This document shows positions 26,482-36,009 of a stretch of 64,000 nt of DNA, in pieces (position 1 is the first letter of the stretch; each line of letters opens with the position of its first letter). Origin of the DNA: Bacillus sp. AFS006103 (GTDB lineage Bacteria; Bacillota; Bacilli; Bacillales; Cytobacillaceae); the NCBI GenBank assembly GCA_002559145.1, contig NTXX01000011.1, positions 65,855-129,854 of the forward strand, in the 5' to 3' direction. The notes beneath the pieces are model-generated. The model saw nothing but the letters and a program-made list of their open reading frames with translations. It did no database searches and was not told where the DNA came from. Both the position numbers and the translations under genes were made by a program.

Positions 26482-26570
26482 TTTAATAAAATATGACTAT
26501 GGAAACTTTTCTTGGACAAAAAAATATAGTTGTTGTTCAACTTAAGGAAATCTAAAGGAGGTGCCAAAGA

Positions 26571-27863
26571 ATGAACAGCAATGAAATATATGTTAGTCTT
26601 GACATCGGTACATCCAGTGTGAAAGTTATCATTGGTGAAATGGTCAATGACTCGGGTAAAGACTCATTAAATATAATTGGTGTTGGAAATGTGAAGTCTG
26701 AAGGATTACGAAAAGGCTCCATTGTAGACATGGACGACACCGTTCATTCGATTAAAAGGGCAATTGAACAAGCGGAAAGAATGATTGGGATGGAAATTCG
26801 GGATGTGGTGGTTGGCATTTCCGGGAACAATGTTATGCTGCAACACTGTCATGGGATTGTAGCAGTTTCAAGCCAAAACCGAGAAATTACGAATGAGGAC
26901 GTCATTCGTGTTATTGAGGCATCACATGTTGGATCAATCCCACCTGAAAGAGAGAACATTGGCGTTATTCGAAAACAATTTATTTTGGATGGAAAAGATG
27001 AAATTAATGATCCCCGCGGAATGATTGGTGTCCGCTTGGAAATGGACGGAACACTCATTACCGGCTCTAAATCCATTATCATTAACACCCTCCGTTGTGT
27101 AGAACGCGCCGGACTCGAGATTGTAGACATTGTCCTTCAACCTTTGGCAGCAGGAGATTATGCTTTGTCAAAGGATGAGAAAAACCTTGGGGTAGCTCTT
27201 ATTGACCTTGGTGGAGGATCAACAACAATCGCTGTTTTTGAAGAGGGATTTATAACTCAAACTAGTGTCATTCCAATTGGTGGAGACTATATCACTAAAG
27301 ATCTTTCTGTAGGATTACGAACCTCAACTGAAGATGCTGAAAAAATTAAAGTTAAACATGGACATGCATTTTATGATGAGGCTTCAGAAGATGAAGTGTT
27401 TAGTGTTCCAATAATTGGTAGTGATCAACATCAGCAATTTAATCAGCTGGAAATTTCTGATATTATTGAAGCTAGAATGGAAGAAATTTTTGAACTAGTA
27501 TTACATGAGATGAAACGCTTAGGATTAAGTGATCTCCCCGGCGGTTATGTTTTAACTGGCGGAATTGCAAATATGCAAGGTGTTCTAGAACTTGCCCAAG
27601 TGATTTTGCAAAACCGGGTCCGAATTGCCGTGCCTGACTATATTGGTGTGAGAGAACCTCAATATACTACGGCTGTTGGTTTAATTAAATACGCCTACAA
27701 GAATGCTAGATTACCAGGTGGTACCATTGGTTCATCAACTATTGCTGAACCAGTCGAAAAGAGAGTACCAAAACAACAACAGCCTAAACCAAAAGTAGAA
27801 AAACATCCGGAAGATAAGATGTCATCAAAAGTAAAGAAATTCCTTGGTTACTTTTTTGAATAG
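26571..27863 (+). CDS. ftsA: Cell division protein FtsA
   Basis: Actin-like ATPase that tethers FtsZ to the membrane. 430 aa. N-terminal phosphate-1 motif '[17 protein letters not shown]' (7-23), phosphate-2 '[19 protein letters not shown]', adenosine motif '[15 protein letters not shown]', and the C-terminal amphipathic membrane-targeting helix '[12 protein letters not shown]' after a proline/lysine linker. Start ATG behind AAAGGAGGTGCCAAAGA, one of the strongest ribosome-binding sites in the window. Co-transcribed with ftsZ, 38 bases downstream. Confidence 0.98.
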   Translation: MNSNEIYVSLDIGTSSVKVIIGEMVNDSGKDSLNIIGVGNVKSEGLRKGSIVDMDDTVHSIKRAIEQAERMIGMEIRDVVVGISGNNVMLQHCHGIVAVSSQNREITNEDVIRVIEASHVGSIPPERENIGVIRKQFILDGKDEINDPRGMIGVRLEMDGTLITGSKSIIINTLRCVERAGLEIVDIVLQPLAAGDYALSKDEKNLGVALIDLGGGSTTIAVFEEGFITQTSVIPIGGDYITKDLSVGLRTSTEDAEKIKVKHGHAFYDEASEDEVFSVPIIGSDQHQQFNQLEISDIIEARMEEIFELVLHEMKRLGLSDLPGGYVLTGGIANMQGVLELAQVILQNRVRIAVPDYIGVREPQYTTAVGLIKYAYKNARLPGGTIGSSTIAEPVEKRVPKQQQPKPKVEKHPEDKMSSKVKKFLGYFFE

Positions 27864-27901
27864 AAATTCGAAAAAGGAAGCGACGAATTAGGAGGATTGT
27901 C

Positions 27902-29038
27902 ATGTTAGAATTTGATACAAATTTAGATTCTCTTGCAACAATAAAAGTAATCGGTGTTGGCGGCGGTGGTAATAACGCGGTAAACCGTATGATTGAACAT
28001 GGCGTTCAAGGGGTAGAATTTATCGCAGTTAATACAGATGCTCAAGCATTAAATCTTTCCAAAGCAGAAGTTAAGATGCAAATTGGTGCAAAGCTTACCC
28101 GCGGACTAGGAGCAGGTGCAAATCCTGATGTGGGGAAGAAAGCTGCAGAAGAAAGTAAAGAACAACTAGAAGCAGCGTTAAGCGGCGCAGATATGGTATT
28201 TGTAACAGCTGGAATGGGCGGTGGTACTGGTACAGGTGCTGCACCTGTAATTGCTCAAATTGCCCGTGACTTAGGCGCATTGACTGTGGGTGTTGTTACA
28301 CGCCCGTTTACATTTGAAGGTAAAAAACGTTCAGGTCAAGCATCTGGCGGTATCGGTGCAATGAAAGAAGCTGTGGATACTTTAATCGTCATTCCTAATG
28401 ATCGACTCTTGGAAATTGTTGACAAAAGCACGCCGATGCTTGAAGCATTCCGTGAAGCAGATAATGTGCTTCGCCAAGGTGTTCAAGGTATTTCGGATTT
28501 AATTGCTGTCCCCGGTCTAATTAACTTGGACTTTGCAGATGTGAAAACAATTATGTCTAATAAGGGTTCTGCATTAATGGGAATCGGTGTATCTGCAGGT
28601 GAAAACCGTGCAGCGGAGGCTGCAAAGAAAGCTATTAGTTCTCCTTTATTAGAAACCTCAATAGATGGAGCACAAGGGGTTCTAATGAACATTACAGGCG
28701 GAACAAATTTAAGTCTTTACGAAGTACAAGAAGCTGCCGATATAGTAGCCACTGCTTCTGACCAGGAAGTTAATATGATTTTTGGTTCGGTTATCAATGA
28801 GGCGCTTAAAGATGAAATTATTGTTACGGTAATTGCGACTGGATTTAAAGAAGAAGGTACGCAGCAAAAAGCTACTCGTCCGACATTTGGACAAGCTAAG
28901 CCGACAATGGGCAATGTTAAGAGGGAACAGCCAAAACGTGAAGAGGTTCAGCAAGAACCAGTTCGCCACAGCCAAGTTTCCCAAGAAGAAACATTGGATA
29001 TTCCAACCTTCTTACGCAATCGTAATCGGAGAAGATAA
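27902..29038 (+). CDS. ftsZ: Cell division protein FtsZ
   Basis: Tubulin-like GTPase forming the Z-ring. 378 aa. GTP-binding '[13 protein letters not shown]' (18-30), tubulin signature GGGTGTG (106-112), T7 catalytic loop '[11 protein letters not shown]', variable glutamine/proline-rich linker (about 318-360) and the C-terminal partner-binding peptide [13 protein letters not shown], which docks FtsA, SepF and others. ATG behind TAGGAGGATTGTC. Confidence 0.99.
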   Translation: MLEFDTNLDSLATIKVIGVGGGGNNAVNRMIEHGVQGVEFIAVNTDAQALNLSKAEVKMQIGAKLTRGLGAGANPDVGKKAAEESKEQLEAALSGADMVFVTAGMGGGTGTGAAPVIAQIARDLGALTVGVVTRPFTFEGKKRSGQASGGIGAMKEAVDTLIVIPNDRLLEIVDKSTPMLEAFREADNVLRQGVQGISDLIAVPGLINLDFADVKTIMSNKGSALMGIGVSAGENRAAEAAKKAISSPLLETSIDGAQGVLMNITGGTNLSLYEVQEAADIVATASDQEVNMIFGSVINEALKDEIIVTVIATGFKEEGTQQKATRPTFGQAKPTMGNVKREQPKREEVQQEPVRHSQVSQEETLDIPTFLRNRNRRR

Positions 29039-29052
29039 ATATTGAATACAAC

Positions 29053-29092
29053 AAAAAAGACACGGCCAACAATAGGTCGTGTCTTTTTCTAT
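29053..29092 (+). terminator. Terminator after ftsZ
   Basis: AAAAAGACACGGCC (29054-29067) pairs with GGTCGTGTCTTTTT (29075-29088) with one G-T pair and a 7-base loop, then TTTCTATTTT. Marks the end of the dcw cluster. Confidence 0.93.
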
Positions 29093-29113
29093 TTTATTGC
29101 AATCAAATCTATC

Positions 29114-29199
29114 TGACAAAATCCGTTGTGAATAGTGGAAAATTCTGTTTTTTTGATTACAGAAAGTGACACACTTCAGCCATACAAGTACGTTATACT
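29114..29199 (+). promoter_or_regulatory. spoIIG promoter with 22-base spacer and Spo0A-box candidate
   Basis: GTGACA (29166-29171) and TATACT (29194-29199) are separated by exactly 22 bases, the odd spacing of the Spo0A-activated, sigma-A-dependent spoIIG promoter of B. subtilis. TGACAAA at 29114-29120, read in reverse as TTTGTCA, resembles a Spo0A box and lies around -90, where the upstream Spo0A site is found. No clear box was found close to the -35. Confidence 0.75.
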
Positions 29200-29249
29200 T
29201 TTTCGTAAACAGAAAGGAAAAGCTGACAATTTAAAGGGAGGAAGCTCGC

Positions 29250-30188
29250 CTGACTATTTATTTAGATGTGATTTGGGCACTAAATTTGTTTTTTGATAGC
29301 CTACTTCTATATTTAACAGCTATTTTTCTAAAAAGAGAAGTAAAATTAGCACGGCTGTTTGCTGGTGGCTTTATTGGTTCATTGATCATTTTATTATCAT
29401 TTACACCATTAAATGTCTACACAAACCACCCAATTTCAAAATTCTTATTTTCAATCGTAATGGTGTTAATAGCCTTTGGGTATAAACGGTTAACTTTTTT
29501 CTTTAAAGCCTTAATGACACTTTATGTTTCAACTTTTTTAATTGGCGGGGCATTAATGGGGACCCATTATTTTATTCAATATGACTCTGAATTGACCACT
29601 AGAGTCCTAATGACAAGTGTAAAAGGGTTCGGGGATCCAATTAGCTGGCTATTTGTCTTAATTGGATTTCCTGTCGCATGGCACTTCTCTAGAAAAAATA
29701 TTGAAAGTATGGAGATGACCAAAATACAATTTGATCAAATTGTTAAGGTAACTGTGAAAATTGACAACGAAACCCTTACTCTAAAAGGATTAGTGGATAG
29801 TGGAAATCAACTTTATGATCCATTGTCAAAGCTTCCTGTTATGTTTGTATCAATTAAAAACCAGTTAGACACTATCTCTAGGATAATAAGGGAACTTGCA
29901 GATGATCCTGATGCCCTTATTAATGGCAGCGCAGAGCTCCCGGAGGAATGGCAAAATAGGCTTAGAATCATTCCTACGCGAGTTATTGGACAAGAGCATC
30001 AGCTGATCATAGCAGTTAAACCTGAAAGTATCTTAATTGAACACAATGGGACTCAGTATTTATGTGAAAAGGGACTTGTATCTTTCACAATTAAGCAACT
30101 CTCTAGTGAGGATGCATTTCAATGTATTGTTCATCCAAAGATGCTGACAGGACAAAAGCACCAAACAGATACCGTTAAGGTAAGTTAA
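29250..30188 (+). CDS. spoIIGA: Sporulation factor SpoIIGA, membrane aspartic protease for pro-sigma-E
   Basis: Septal membrane protease that cuts pro-sigma-E after a forespore signal (SpoIIR). Five membrane segments in residues 1-145, then a cytoplasmic aspartic-protease-like domain with '[13 protein letters not shown]'. The first ATG/GTG/TTG in frame is GTG 29268, but conserved residues T-I-Y-L-D precede it. CTG 29250 lies eight bases after AAAGGGAGG and gives 312 aa, beginning x-T-I-Y-L-D-V-I-W like B. subtilis M-K-I-Y-L-D-V-I-W. It places the catalytic Asp at D183, the same number as in B. subtilis. A rare CTG start is therefore proposed. First gene of the spoIIG operon. Confidence 0.9.
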   Translation: MTIYLDVIWALNLFFDSLLLYLTAIFLKREVKLARLFAGGFIGSLIILLSFTPLNVYTNHPISKFLFSIVMVLIAFGYKRLTFFFKALMTLYVSTFLIGGALMGTHYFIQYDSELTTRVLMTSVKGFGDPISWLFVLIGFPVAWHFSRKNIESMEMTKIQFDQIVKVTVKIDNETLTLKGLVDSGNQLYDPLSKLPVMFVSIKNQLDTISRIIRELADDPDALINGSAELPEEWQNRLRIIPTRVIGQEHQLIIAVKPESILIEHNGTQYLCEKGLVSFTIKQLSSEDAFQCIVHPKMLTGQKHQTDTVKVS

Positions 30189-30232
30189 TATTACTATACT
30201 CAGAAAAACATATTTTAGAAGGAGGAACACGC

Positions 30233-30952
30233 ATGAAAAAATGGAGGCTTCGCCTATCCTACTACTGGTATAAACTATTAATGAAATTAGGCTTAAAAAC
30301 AGATGAAGTTTATTATATTGGTGGTAGCGAGGCATTACCGCCTCCTTTGAATAAAGATGAAGAAGAAATGCTATTAAAAAAACTTCCCGGTGGCGACAAA
30401 GCTGCAAGGTCGATATTGATTGAGAGAAATCTTCGTCTGGTTGTTTATATTGCTAGGAAATTTGAGAATACAGGGATTAATATCGAGGATTTAATTAGTA
30501 TTGGTACGATTGGATTAATAAAAGCTGTAAACACCTTTAATCCTGAGAAAAAAATAAAACTAGCTACATATGCCTCTAGATGTATCGAGAATGAAATTCT
30601 CATGTACTTAAGACGTAATAATAAAATCAGATCTGAAGTATCCTTTGATGAGCCATTAAATATTGACTGGGATGGGAATGAACTTTTATTATCTGATGTA
30701 TTAGGAACAGATGATGATATTATCACAAAGGACTTAGAAGCGAACGTGGATCGAAAGCTTTTGACTAAAGCTCTCCATCAACTGACAGACCGTGAAAAAC
30801 AAATAATGGAACTCCGGTTTGGCCTCACAAACGGTGAGGAAAAGACGCAAAAAGATGTCGCCGATATGCTAGGAATTTCTCAATCGTATATTTCCCGTTT
30901 AGAAAAAAGAATTATTAAAAGGCTACGAAAAGAATTTAATAAAATGGTATAG
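30233..30952 (+). CDS. sigE: Pro-sigma-E, mother-cell RNA polymerase sigma factor
   Basis: Early mother-cell sigma factor made as an inactive precursor. 239 aa. The N-terminal pro-sequence (about 1-28, '[20 protein letters not shown]...') is an amphipathic membrane-binding helix removed by SpoIIGA near the Y-Y of 'DEVYYIGG'. Region 2 is '[41 protein letters not shown]', region 4 '[15 protein letters not shown]' plus helix-turn-helix '[30 protein letters not shown]'. Start ATG behind AAGGAGGAACACGC. Confidence 0.98.
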   Translation: MKKWRLRLSYYWYKLLMKLGLKTDEVYYIGGSEALPPPLNKDEEEMLLKKLPGGDKAARSILIERNLRLVVYIARKFENTGINIEDLISIGTIGLIKAVNTFNPEKKIKLATYASRCIENEILMYLRRNNKIRSEVSFDEPLNIDWDGNELLLSDVLGTDDDIITKDLEANVDRKLLTKALHQLTDREKQIMELRFGLTNGEEKTQKDVADMLGISQSYISRLEKRIIKRLRKEFNKMV

Positions 30953-31007
30953 AAAAGAATTTTTTTTTCAAAAAAAAACCTAAGATTTTCGCGACTTTAT
31001 TCCATTT

Positions 31008-31016
31008 TTCGACAAA
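31008..31016 (-). promoter_or_regulatory. Perfect Spo0A-box sequence between sigE and sigG
   Basis: On the reverse strand the sequence reads TTTGTCGAA, a full match to the Spo0A box core. It overlaps the foot of the sigE terminator and lies about 100 bases before sigG. Chance matches in 64 kb are possible, so function is unproven. Confidence 0.4.
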
Positions 31017-31055
31017 TATGCACTTGTCCACCATCGTGGATAAGTGCATATTTTT
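31014..31055 (+). terminator. Terminator between sigE and sigG
   Basis: Eighteen-bp stem AAATATGCACTTGTCCAC / GTGGATAAGTGCATATTT (31014-31031 and 31036-31053, one G-T pair), loop CATC, ending in TTTTT. Limits read-through from spoIIG into sigG. Confidence 0.88.
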
Positions 31056-31074
31056 CCTTCTCAAGGAGATACTG
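31045..31074 (+). promoter_or_regulatory. Candidate sigma-G/sigma-F promoter for sigG
   Basis: TGCATA (31045-31050), 17-base spacer and GATACTG (31068-31074, consensus CATAMTA). The -35 lies inside the 3' arm of the upstream terminator. Fits the known forespore transcription and self-activation of sigG. Confidence 0.6.
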
Positions 31075-31111
31075 TTTTTTGTACAGCAACTCCTGTGAGG
31101 AGGGAAAAGGA

Positions 31112-31891
31112 TTGACTCGAAATAAAGTTGAAATTTGCGGTGTGGACACAGCAAAACTTCCTGTCTTAAAGAACGAAGAAATGAGAATACTCTTCAAGCA
31201 AATGCAAGAGGGCGATATTTATGCCAGAGAAAAGCTCGTCAACGGTAATTTACGACTCGTATTAAGTGTCATTCAACGTTTTAACAATCGAGGAGAGTTT
31301 GTTGACGACTTGTTTCAAGTTGGCTGTATAGGGCTGATGAAGTCAATTGATAACTTTGATTTAGGCCAAAACGTAAAGTTTTCAACCTATGCGGTTCCGA
31401 TGATTATTGGAGAAATTCGAAGGTATCTTCGTGATAATAATCCAATTCGTGTGTCAAGGTCCCTTAGGGATATTGCCTATAAGGCCCTTCAAGTAAGGGA
31501 ACGATTGATGAGCGAGACTTCAAGGGAGCCGACTGCAGAAGAAATTGCCAAGGTCTTAGAGGTTCCACATGAAGAAATTGTATTCGCCCTTGATGCCATA
31601 CAGGACCCAGTGTCCCTTTTCGAGCCAATTTATAATGATGGCGGCGATCCGATTTATGTAATGGACCAATTAAGCGATGAGAAGAATAAAGATATCCACT
31701 GGATTGAAGAAATTGCTTTAAAAGAAGGCATGCGAAGGTTAAACGATCGTGAAAAATTAATTTTACGTAAACGATTTTTTCAAGGAAAAACCCAGATGGA
31801 GGTCGCGGATGAAATCGGGATTTCACAAGCTCAGGTTTCTCGACTAGAGAAGGCGGCTATTAGACAAATGAATAAAAATATTCAAAGTTAA
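31112..31891 (+). CDS. sigG: Forespore RNA polymerase sigma factor sigma-G
   Basis: Late forespore sigma factor. 259 aa. Start region 'TRNKVEICGVDTAKLPVLKNEEM' is the sigma-G hallmark. Region 2 'VNGNLRLVLSVIQRFNNRGEFVDDLFQVGCIGLMKSIDNFDL', region 3 'PIRVSRSLRDIAYKALQVRERLMSETSREPTAEEIAKVL', region 4 with 'TQMEVADEIGISQAQVSRLEKAAIRQM'. TTG at 31112 follows GAGGAGGG and matches the B. subtilis N-terminus; the frame opens 11 codons earlier but lacks support. Confidence 0.97.
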   Translation: MTRNKVEICGVDTAKLPVLKNEEMRILFKQMQEGDIYAREKLVNGNLRLVLSVIQRFNNRGEFVDDLFQVGCIGLMKSIDNFDLGQNVKFSTYAVPMIIGEIRRYLRDNNPIRVSRSLRDIAYKALQVRERLMSETSREPTAEEIAKVLEVPHEEIVFALDAIQDPVSLFEPIYNDGGDPIYVMDQLSDEKNKDIHWIEEIALKEGMRRLNDREKLILRKRFFQGKTQMEVADEIGISQAQVSRLEKAAIRQMNKNIQS

Positions 31892-31918
31892 GCTGTCCTT
31901 TGGGCAGCTTTATTTTTT
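31890..31918 (+). terminator. Terminator after sigG
   Basis: AAGCTGTCC / GGGCAGCTT (31890-31898 and 31902-31910) with loop TTT, followed by TATTTTTT. Overlaps the sigG stop codon. Confidence 0.85.
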
Positions 31919-31984
31919 ATTCCTTTTACTAAAATGGGTGGAACTATCATATATTTTCTATAGTAATTAAATTGGGAGTGAGAG

Positions 31985-32257
31985 ATGATGGTGAAAATAT
32001 CCGAATTCCAAATAAAAGATGTGGTTAATGTAGCAGATGGAAAAAGGCTTGGAAATATTGGTGATATTGAGATAAATTTAACGACAGGAAAAATCGATGC
32101 GGTTGTGATTAGCGGCAGCGGTAGAGTACTAGGGTTCTTTGGAAAAGATGATGACGTCGTTATTCCTTGGAAAAATATCATAAAAATTGGTCAGGATGTA
32201 ATTTTGGTTCGATATAGAGGAAGTGAGGAGATGTTACCTTCGGAAACTGAAGGATGA
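31985..32257 (+). CDS. ylmC: YlmC/YmxH family PRC-barrel protein
   Basis: A 90-aa protein forming one PRC-barrel-like domain ('FQIKDVVNVADGKRLGNIGDIEINLTTGKIDAVVI', 'FFGKDDDVVIPWKNIIKIGQDVILV'). Sporulation-linked family of unknown role. Starts ATG-ATG; GGGAG is six bases before the first and nine before the second, so either may serve. Separated from sigG by a terminator. Confidence 0.88.
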   Translation: MMVKISEFQIKDVVNVADGKRLGNIGDIEINLTTGKIDAVVISGSGRVLGFFGKDDDVVIPWKNIIKIGQDVILVRYRGSEEMLPSETEG

Positions 32258-32326
32258 TATTAGTTATTAACGGTGACCATTTTTTCTTTTCATGGTAAAC
32301 TATAGAAAAACAAAAGAGGTATGGGA

Positions 32327-33154
32327 ATGGAACCCTTTGTTTTAAAGAATCAGTCGTTTTTCACAATAGAAAACTGGATAAAACAATTGCCCGGTTTGGC
32401 TGTCGGTATGACCACCAAACATGGAGGAACGAGCAGAGGGGATTACGATACCTTAAACCTTGGCTTTCATGTTGGTGATGAATTAAGTGCTGTTTGCTCC
32501 AACAGAAGTATAGTGTCTGATCTAGTGGGATTTCCTCTAAACACCTGGGTGGGGGCAGAACAAACACATGGTATTCATCTGAAGAAAATAACCAAAGCAG
32601 ATCGTGGGAAAGGGTCCCATTCCTATGAAAATTCAATTAAAGACACCGATGGTTTTTATACGAATGAGGAGGGCATTCTGTTATCGCTGTGCTTTGCCGA
32701 CTGCGTCCCTCTATTTTTTATTGCACCTGAATCAAGGATGATTGGAATTGCACATGCTGGCTGGAAAGGGACCGTAGGTCAGATTGCTAAGGAAATGATC
32801 ATTGCATGGGGACGCGAAGGTATCGAGCCTCAACAGATTTTAGTCGCAATTGGTCCATCGATATGTGAAAAATGTTATATTGTTGATAAGCATGTCATAA
32901 ATATGGTTGAAAATACACTAGAAGATGTCGAAATATTACCCTATAATTTAATTAATGATGGTCAATATTCTTTAGATTTACGTGAAGTAAATCGGCATAT
33001 TATTATGAAATCTGGTGTACCAGAGTCTAATATCCTGAAGACTAGATTTTGTTCTAGTTGTGATGAGGAGTTCTTTTCCCACCGTCGTGATCAAGGTCGG
33101 ACAGGAAGAATGTTAAGTTTTATTGGTTGGAAGGAGACAACGGAACATTTATGA
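32327..33154 (+). CDS. pgeF: Multicopper polyphenol oxidase-fold protein PgeF (YlmD, peptidoglycan editing factor family)
   Basis: YfiH/PgeF family, 275 aa. The zinc-site residues are visible in '[10 protein letters not shown]', '[11 protein letters not shown]' and '[13 protein letters not shown]' (one His, one Cys and one His). Members act as purine nucleoside phosphorylase or adenosine deaminase, or prevent wrong amino acids entering muropeptides; which applies here is not known. ATG 32327 has AGAGGT six bases upstream, while ATG 32321 touches that site. First gene of the ylmD-ylmH group; overlaps ylmE by ATGA. Confidence 0.9.
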   Translation: MEPFVLKNQSFFTIENWIKQLPGLAVGMTTKHGGTSRGDYDTLNLGFHVGDELSAVCSNRSIVSDLVGFPLNTWVGAEQTHGIHLKKITKADRGKGSHSYENSIKDTDGFYTNEEGILLSLCFADCVPLFFIAPESRMIGIAHAGWKGTVGQIAKEMIIAWGREGIEPQQILVAIGPSICEKCYIVDKHVINMVENTLEDVEILPYNLINDGQYSLDLREVNRHIIMKSGVPESNILKTRFCSSCDEEFFSHRRDQGRTGRMLSFIGWKETTEHL

Positions 33155-33828
33155 GGGTAGCAGTAAATTTTGAACAAATTAAACAAAAAATTATTAACGC
33201 CTGTCTTCGAGCAAAGCGAAACCCTGAGGAAATAAAAGTAATAGCCGTCACAAAATATGTTAGTACAGAGAGAGCAAGTGAAGCTTTAGAGGCAGGTATA
33301 ACAAACTTAGGTGAAAATCGTGATGAAGGGCTTCTTCAAAAGTGGGAAGTTCTAAAGGACAAGCCTACCTGGCATTATATCGGTTCACTGCAAACACGTA
33401 AAGTAAAAAATATAATTAATAAAGTAGAATATATTCATTCCTTGGACCGGATTTCACTTGCTGAAGAAATTAATAAACGAGCAGAGCAAAAGGTAAAATG
33501 CTTGATTCAAGTTAACGTATCCGGGGAGGAATCTAAGCACGGCTTAAGTTCTGGGGAAGCGGTATTATTTATAGAATCGCTTCACAAATTTGAGAAGATT
33601 CGTGTGGAAGGATTAATGACAATGGCTCCCTTAACAAATGATGAAAATCAAATTCGAGAATGTTTTCGGAAATTAAGAGAACTTCGCGATCAAGTTCAGG
33701 CCTTAGATTTGGATTACGCCCCGTGTACAGAGCTCTCAATGGGCATGTCTAATGATTATGTCATTGCAATTGAAGAAGGGGCTACAATGGTAAGAATAGG
33801 TACAGCGCTTGTTGGTGAAGATGGTTAG
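33151..33828 (+). CDS. ylmE: Pyridoxal-phosphate homeostasis protein YlmE (YggS/PLPBP family)
   Basis: Alanine-racemase-like single-domain PLP carrier, 225 aa. PLP Lys in 'VIAVTKYVS' (K at about 38), 'NLGENRDEG' and phosphate-binding '[28 protein letters not shown]'. Helps vitamin B6 and amino-acid balance. The ATG overlaps the pgeF stop; AAGGAGA lies about 15 bases upstream, so translation is probably coupled. The longer frame back to 33127 is not needed. Confidence 0.93.
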   Translation: MRVAVNFEQIKQKIINACLRAKRNPEEIKVIAVTKYVSTERASEALEAGITNLGENRDEGLLQKWEVLKDKPTWHYIGSLQTRKVKNIINKVEYIHSLDRISLAEEINKRAEQKVKCLIQVNVSGEESKHGLSSGEAVLFIESLHKFEKIRVEGLMTMAPLTNDENQIRECFRKLRELRDQVQALDLDYAPCTELSMGMSNDYVIAIEEGATMVRIGTALVGEDG

Positions 33829-33839
33829 GAGAGAAGATA

Positions 33840-34301
33840 ATGACGATTAAATCAAAATTAAAAACCTTTTTCTTTTTGGATGAGGAATATGATGATAATA
33901 ATGAAGATTATGCACAAACAGCGGAGCTAGCACCTGTTAAACAAAAGCTGCAGCCAGTGGTAAAAAATCAAAATGTAGTTAGCTTACAAAGTGTCCAAAA
34001 AACGCCCAGCTCTTCAAAGTCGTCCAAGGTCATATTAGTCGAACCACGAACATATTCTGAGTCCACTGATATTGCTGACCATTTAAAAAATCGCCGTGCA
34101 GTTGTAGTGAACCTGCAGCGAATTGATAGTGAACAAGGAAGGCAAATTGTGGACTTTCTAAGTGGAGTTGTCTATGCACTCGGGGGAGACATTCAAAAAA
34201 TTGGTTTAAGTATATTTTTATGTACACCTGATAATGTTGAGGTATCAGGAAATATATCCGATTTGATTCCTGATTTTGATAATCAAAATACGAGGTGGTA
34301 A
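33840..34301 (+). CDS. sepF: Cell division protein SepF
   Basis: Z-ring-binding membrane anchor, 153 aa. N-terminal amphipathic helix '[12 protein letters not shown]' (2-13), acidic/variable linker (14-70), and C-terminal SepF domain '[67 protein letters not shown]' that forms rings bundling FtsZ. Start ATG after AGGAGAGAAGATA. Carries the ribosome-binding site of ylmG at its end. Confidence 0.97.
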   Translation: MTIKSKLKTFFFLDEEYDDNNEDYAQTAELAPVKQKLQPVVKNQNVVSLQSVQKTPSSSKSSKVILVEPRTYSESTDIADHLKNRRAVVVNLQRIDSEQGRQIVDFLSGVVYALGGDIQKIGLSIFLCTPDNVEVSGNISDLIPDFDNQNTRW

Positions 34302-34307
34302 ATCCTA

Positions 34308-34571
34308 ATGGAATTAATTTTTGTGATACTTGGTAAGGTAATTTATTATTATTCTTGGGCCTTAATTATATATATTTTAATGTCTTGGTTTCCTAATGCC
34401 AGAGAGTCAGCGATTGGTCAATTTCTAGCGAAGATTTGTGAACCATATTTAGAGCCATTTAGAAAAATCATCCCTCCGATTGGGATGATGGATATTTCGC
34501 CCATTGTTGCATTTCTTGTTTTAAATTTCGCTAGTAGTGGGTTAAACAGCGTATATGGCTGGCTAGCTTAA
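34308..34571 (+). CDS. ylmG: YggT family membrane protein YlmG
   Basis: An 87-aa protein with two membrane segments (about 3-25 and 62-82) and the YggT motifs '[20 protein letters not shown]' and '[29 protein letters not shown]'. Role unknown; linked to membrane organisation and division by context. GAGGTGG upstream inside sepF. Confidence 0.93.
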   Translation: MELIFVILGKVIYYYSWALIIYILMSWFPNARESAIGQFLAKICEPYLEPFRKIIPPIGMMDISPIVAFLVLNFASSGLNSVYGWLA

Positions 34572-34601
34572 GAATATTGAGTCTAGGTTGTGTAATGAAA
34601 A

Positions 34602-35375
34602 ATGAACATATATCAGCACTTTCGTCCGGAAGAACGAGATTATATTGACCAGGTGTTAAATTGGAAGGATTATGTCGAGACAAACTATTCTCCAAAGTTA
34701 TCAGATTTTCTTGATCCAAGGGAGCAGCATATCCTAAAAATGTTAATTGGTGAACATGGTGATGTGAACTATAAACTTTTTGGCGGCACCCCTGATGTTG
34801 AACGGAAAAGAGCCCTAATCTTTCCAGATTATTTACCCGTTACTGAAGATGAATTTCAAATCAGTCTTTTTGAAATCCAATACCCCGCCAAGTTCGTCAC
34901 GATTGAACATCGACAGGTCTTGGGCACGCTCATGTCCTTGGGGCTAAAGCGGGGGAAATTCGGTGATATCCTGACAAAAGATGGTAAATGCCAATTTTTC
35001 GCTGCGAAAGAAATAAGTGATTATATTAAAAGCAATGTTGAAACAATTGGCAGGGCAGGGGTAAAACTGATTGAAACGGATATTGAGAATGCAATTCCAA
35101 CCAAAGAATTATTGATGGAGAGTGAATTAACAGTATCTTCCTTACGACTTGATACGGTTATTTCAGGTATATATCATGTATCACGGCAAAAATCACAGCT
35201 TTTTATTCAACAAGGGCTTGTAAAAGTAAATTGGACATTAACCGAAAACCCTTCATTTGAATGTGGAATCGGTGATATGCTTTCGATAAGAGGTTATGGA
35301 AGAGCAAAAGTTCTCGCCATTGAAGGGAAAACAAAAAAAGAAAAATGGCGAATTAATGTCGGAAAACAAAAATAA
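34602..35375 (+). CDS. ylmH: S4-domain RNA-binding protein YlmH
   Basis: A 257-aa protein. N-terminal region 'IYQHFRPEERDYIDQVLNWKDYVE...SDFLDPREQHIL' plus a C-terminal S4 domain (about 180-245, 'LRLDTVISGIYHVSRQKSQLFIQQGLVKVNW'). Family members bind ribosomal RNA and help with stalled or peptidyl-tRNA-containing 50S subunits. ATG with only a weak AGGT upstream. Between ylmG and divIVA, as in B. subtilis. Confidence 0.93.
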   Translation: MNIYQHFRPEERDYIDQVLNWKDYVETNYSPKLSDFLDPREQHILKMLIGEHGDVNYKLFGGTPDVERKRALIFPDYLPVTEDEFQISLFEIQYPAKFVTIEHRQVLGTLMSLGLKRGKFGDILTKDGKCQFFAAKEISDYIKSNVETIGRAGVKLIETDIENAIPTKELLMESELTVSSLRLDTVISGIYHVSRQKSQLFIQQGLVKVNWTLTENPSFECGIGDMLSIRGYGRAKVLAIEGKTKKEKWRINVGKQK

Positions 35376-35408
35376 CTACATAAATAAAGAAGGAAATTCG
35401 AGGAATGC

Positions 35409-35415
35409 TGTCGAA
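35409..35415 (+). promoter_or_regulatory. Spo0A-box-like 7-mer upstream of divIVA
   Basis: TGTCGAA, 48 bases before divIVA. A 7-mer of this kind is expected several times by chance in the window; noted only because it is intergenic. Confidence 0.2.
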
Positions 35416-35462
35416 TATTTGCTTATACATATAGAATCAGAGATTTTATGGAGGTGGCATCA

Positions 35463-35978
35463 ATGCCGTTAACACCGTTGGATATTCACAATAAAGAGTT
35501 TAATAAGGGTTTTAGAGGATATGATGAAGATGAAGTGAACGAATTTCTTGATCAAGTCATCAAAGATTATGAATTAGTGCTCAGAGAGAAAAAAGAAATG
35601 GAAGAGCGCTTGAACGATATGAATGAGCGCCTTTCTCATTTTGTCACAATTGAGGATACTCTAAATAAATCAATTATCATTGCTCAAGAAGCTGGGGAAG
35701 ATGTAAAACGTAATGCCTCAAAGGAAGCAAAGCTGATCATTAAGGAAGCAGAGAAAAATGCGGACCGAATCATCAATGAATCCCTCTCAAAGGCAAGGAA
35801 AATTGCTCTAGAAATTGAGGATTTAAAAAAGCAATCAAAAGTATTCCGAACCCGTTTTAAAATGTTAATCGAAGCGCAGTTGGATATGTTGAATACGGAT
35901 GATTGGGATCATTTATTAGAGTACGAGCTAGATGCGACTGAGTTAAAAGTTCATCAAGAAGAAGATTCATTGGCTTGA
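35463..35978 (+). CDS. divIVA: Cell-pole and septum organiser DivIVA
   Basis: Negative-curvature membrane-binding coiled-coil protein that recruits MinJ/MinCD and, in sporulation, RacA. 171 aa. N-terminal lipid-binding domain 'PLTPLDIHNKEFNKGFRGYDEDEVNEFLDQVIKDYE' (2-37) with F17 and R18 in the membrane loop, then coiled coils to about 150. ATG 35463 begins MPLTPLDI after GGAGGTGGCATCA; the five extra upstream codons cover that site. Confidence 0.97.
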   Translation: MPLTPLDIHNKEFNKGFRGYDEDEVNEFLDQVIKDYELVLREKKEMEERLNDMNERLSHFVTIEDTLNKSIIIAQEAGEDVKRNASKEAKLIIKEAEKNADRIINESLSKARKIALEIEDLKKQSKVFRTRFKMLIEAQLDMLNTDDWDHLLEYELDATELKVHQEEDSLA

Positions 35979-36004
35979 CGAAATACGTTTTTTTAGCATA
36001 TAAT
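35975..36004 (+). promoter_or_regulatory. Sigma-A promoter of ileS
   Basis: TTGACG (35975-35980), 18-base spacer and TATAAT (35999-36004). The -35 overlaps the divIVA stop codon. Expected start near 36010, at the head of the T-box RNA. Confidence 0.82.
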
Positions 36005-36009
36005 TTCTT

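Noticed and set aside
35409..35415. Spo0A control of divIVA from TGTCGAA
   Set aside because: A 7-mer on either strand is expected about eight times in 64 kb; no second box or matching promoter supports it. Kept only as a low-confidence site.
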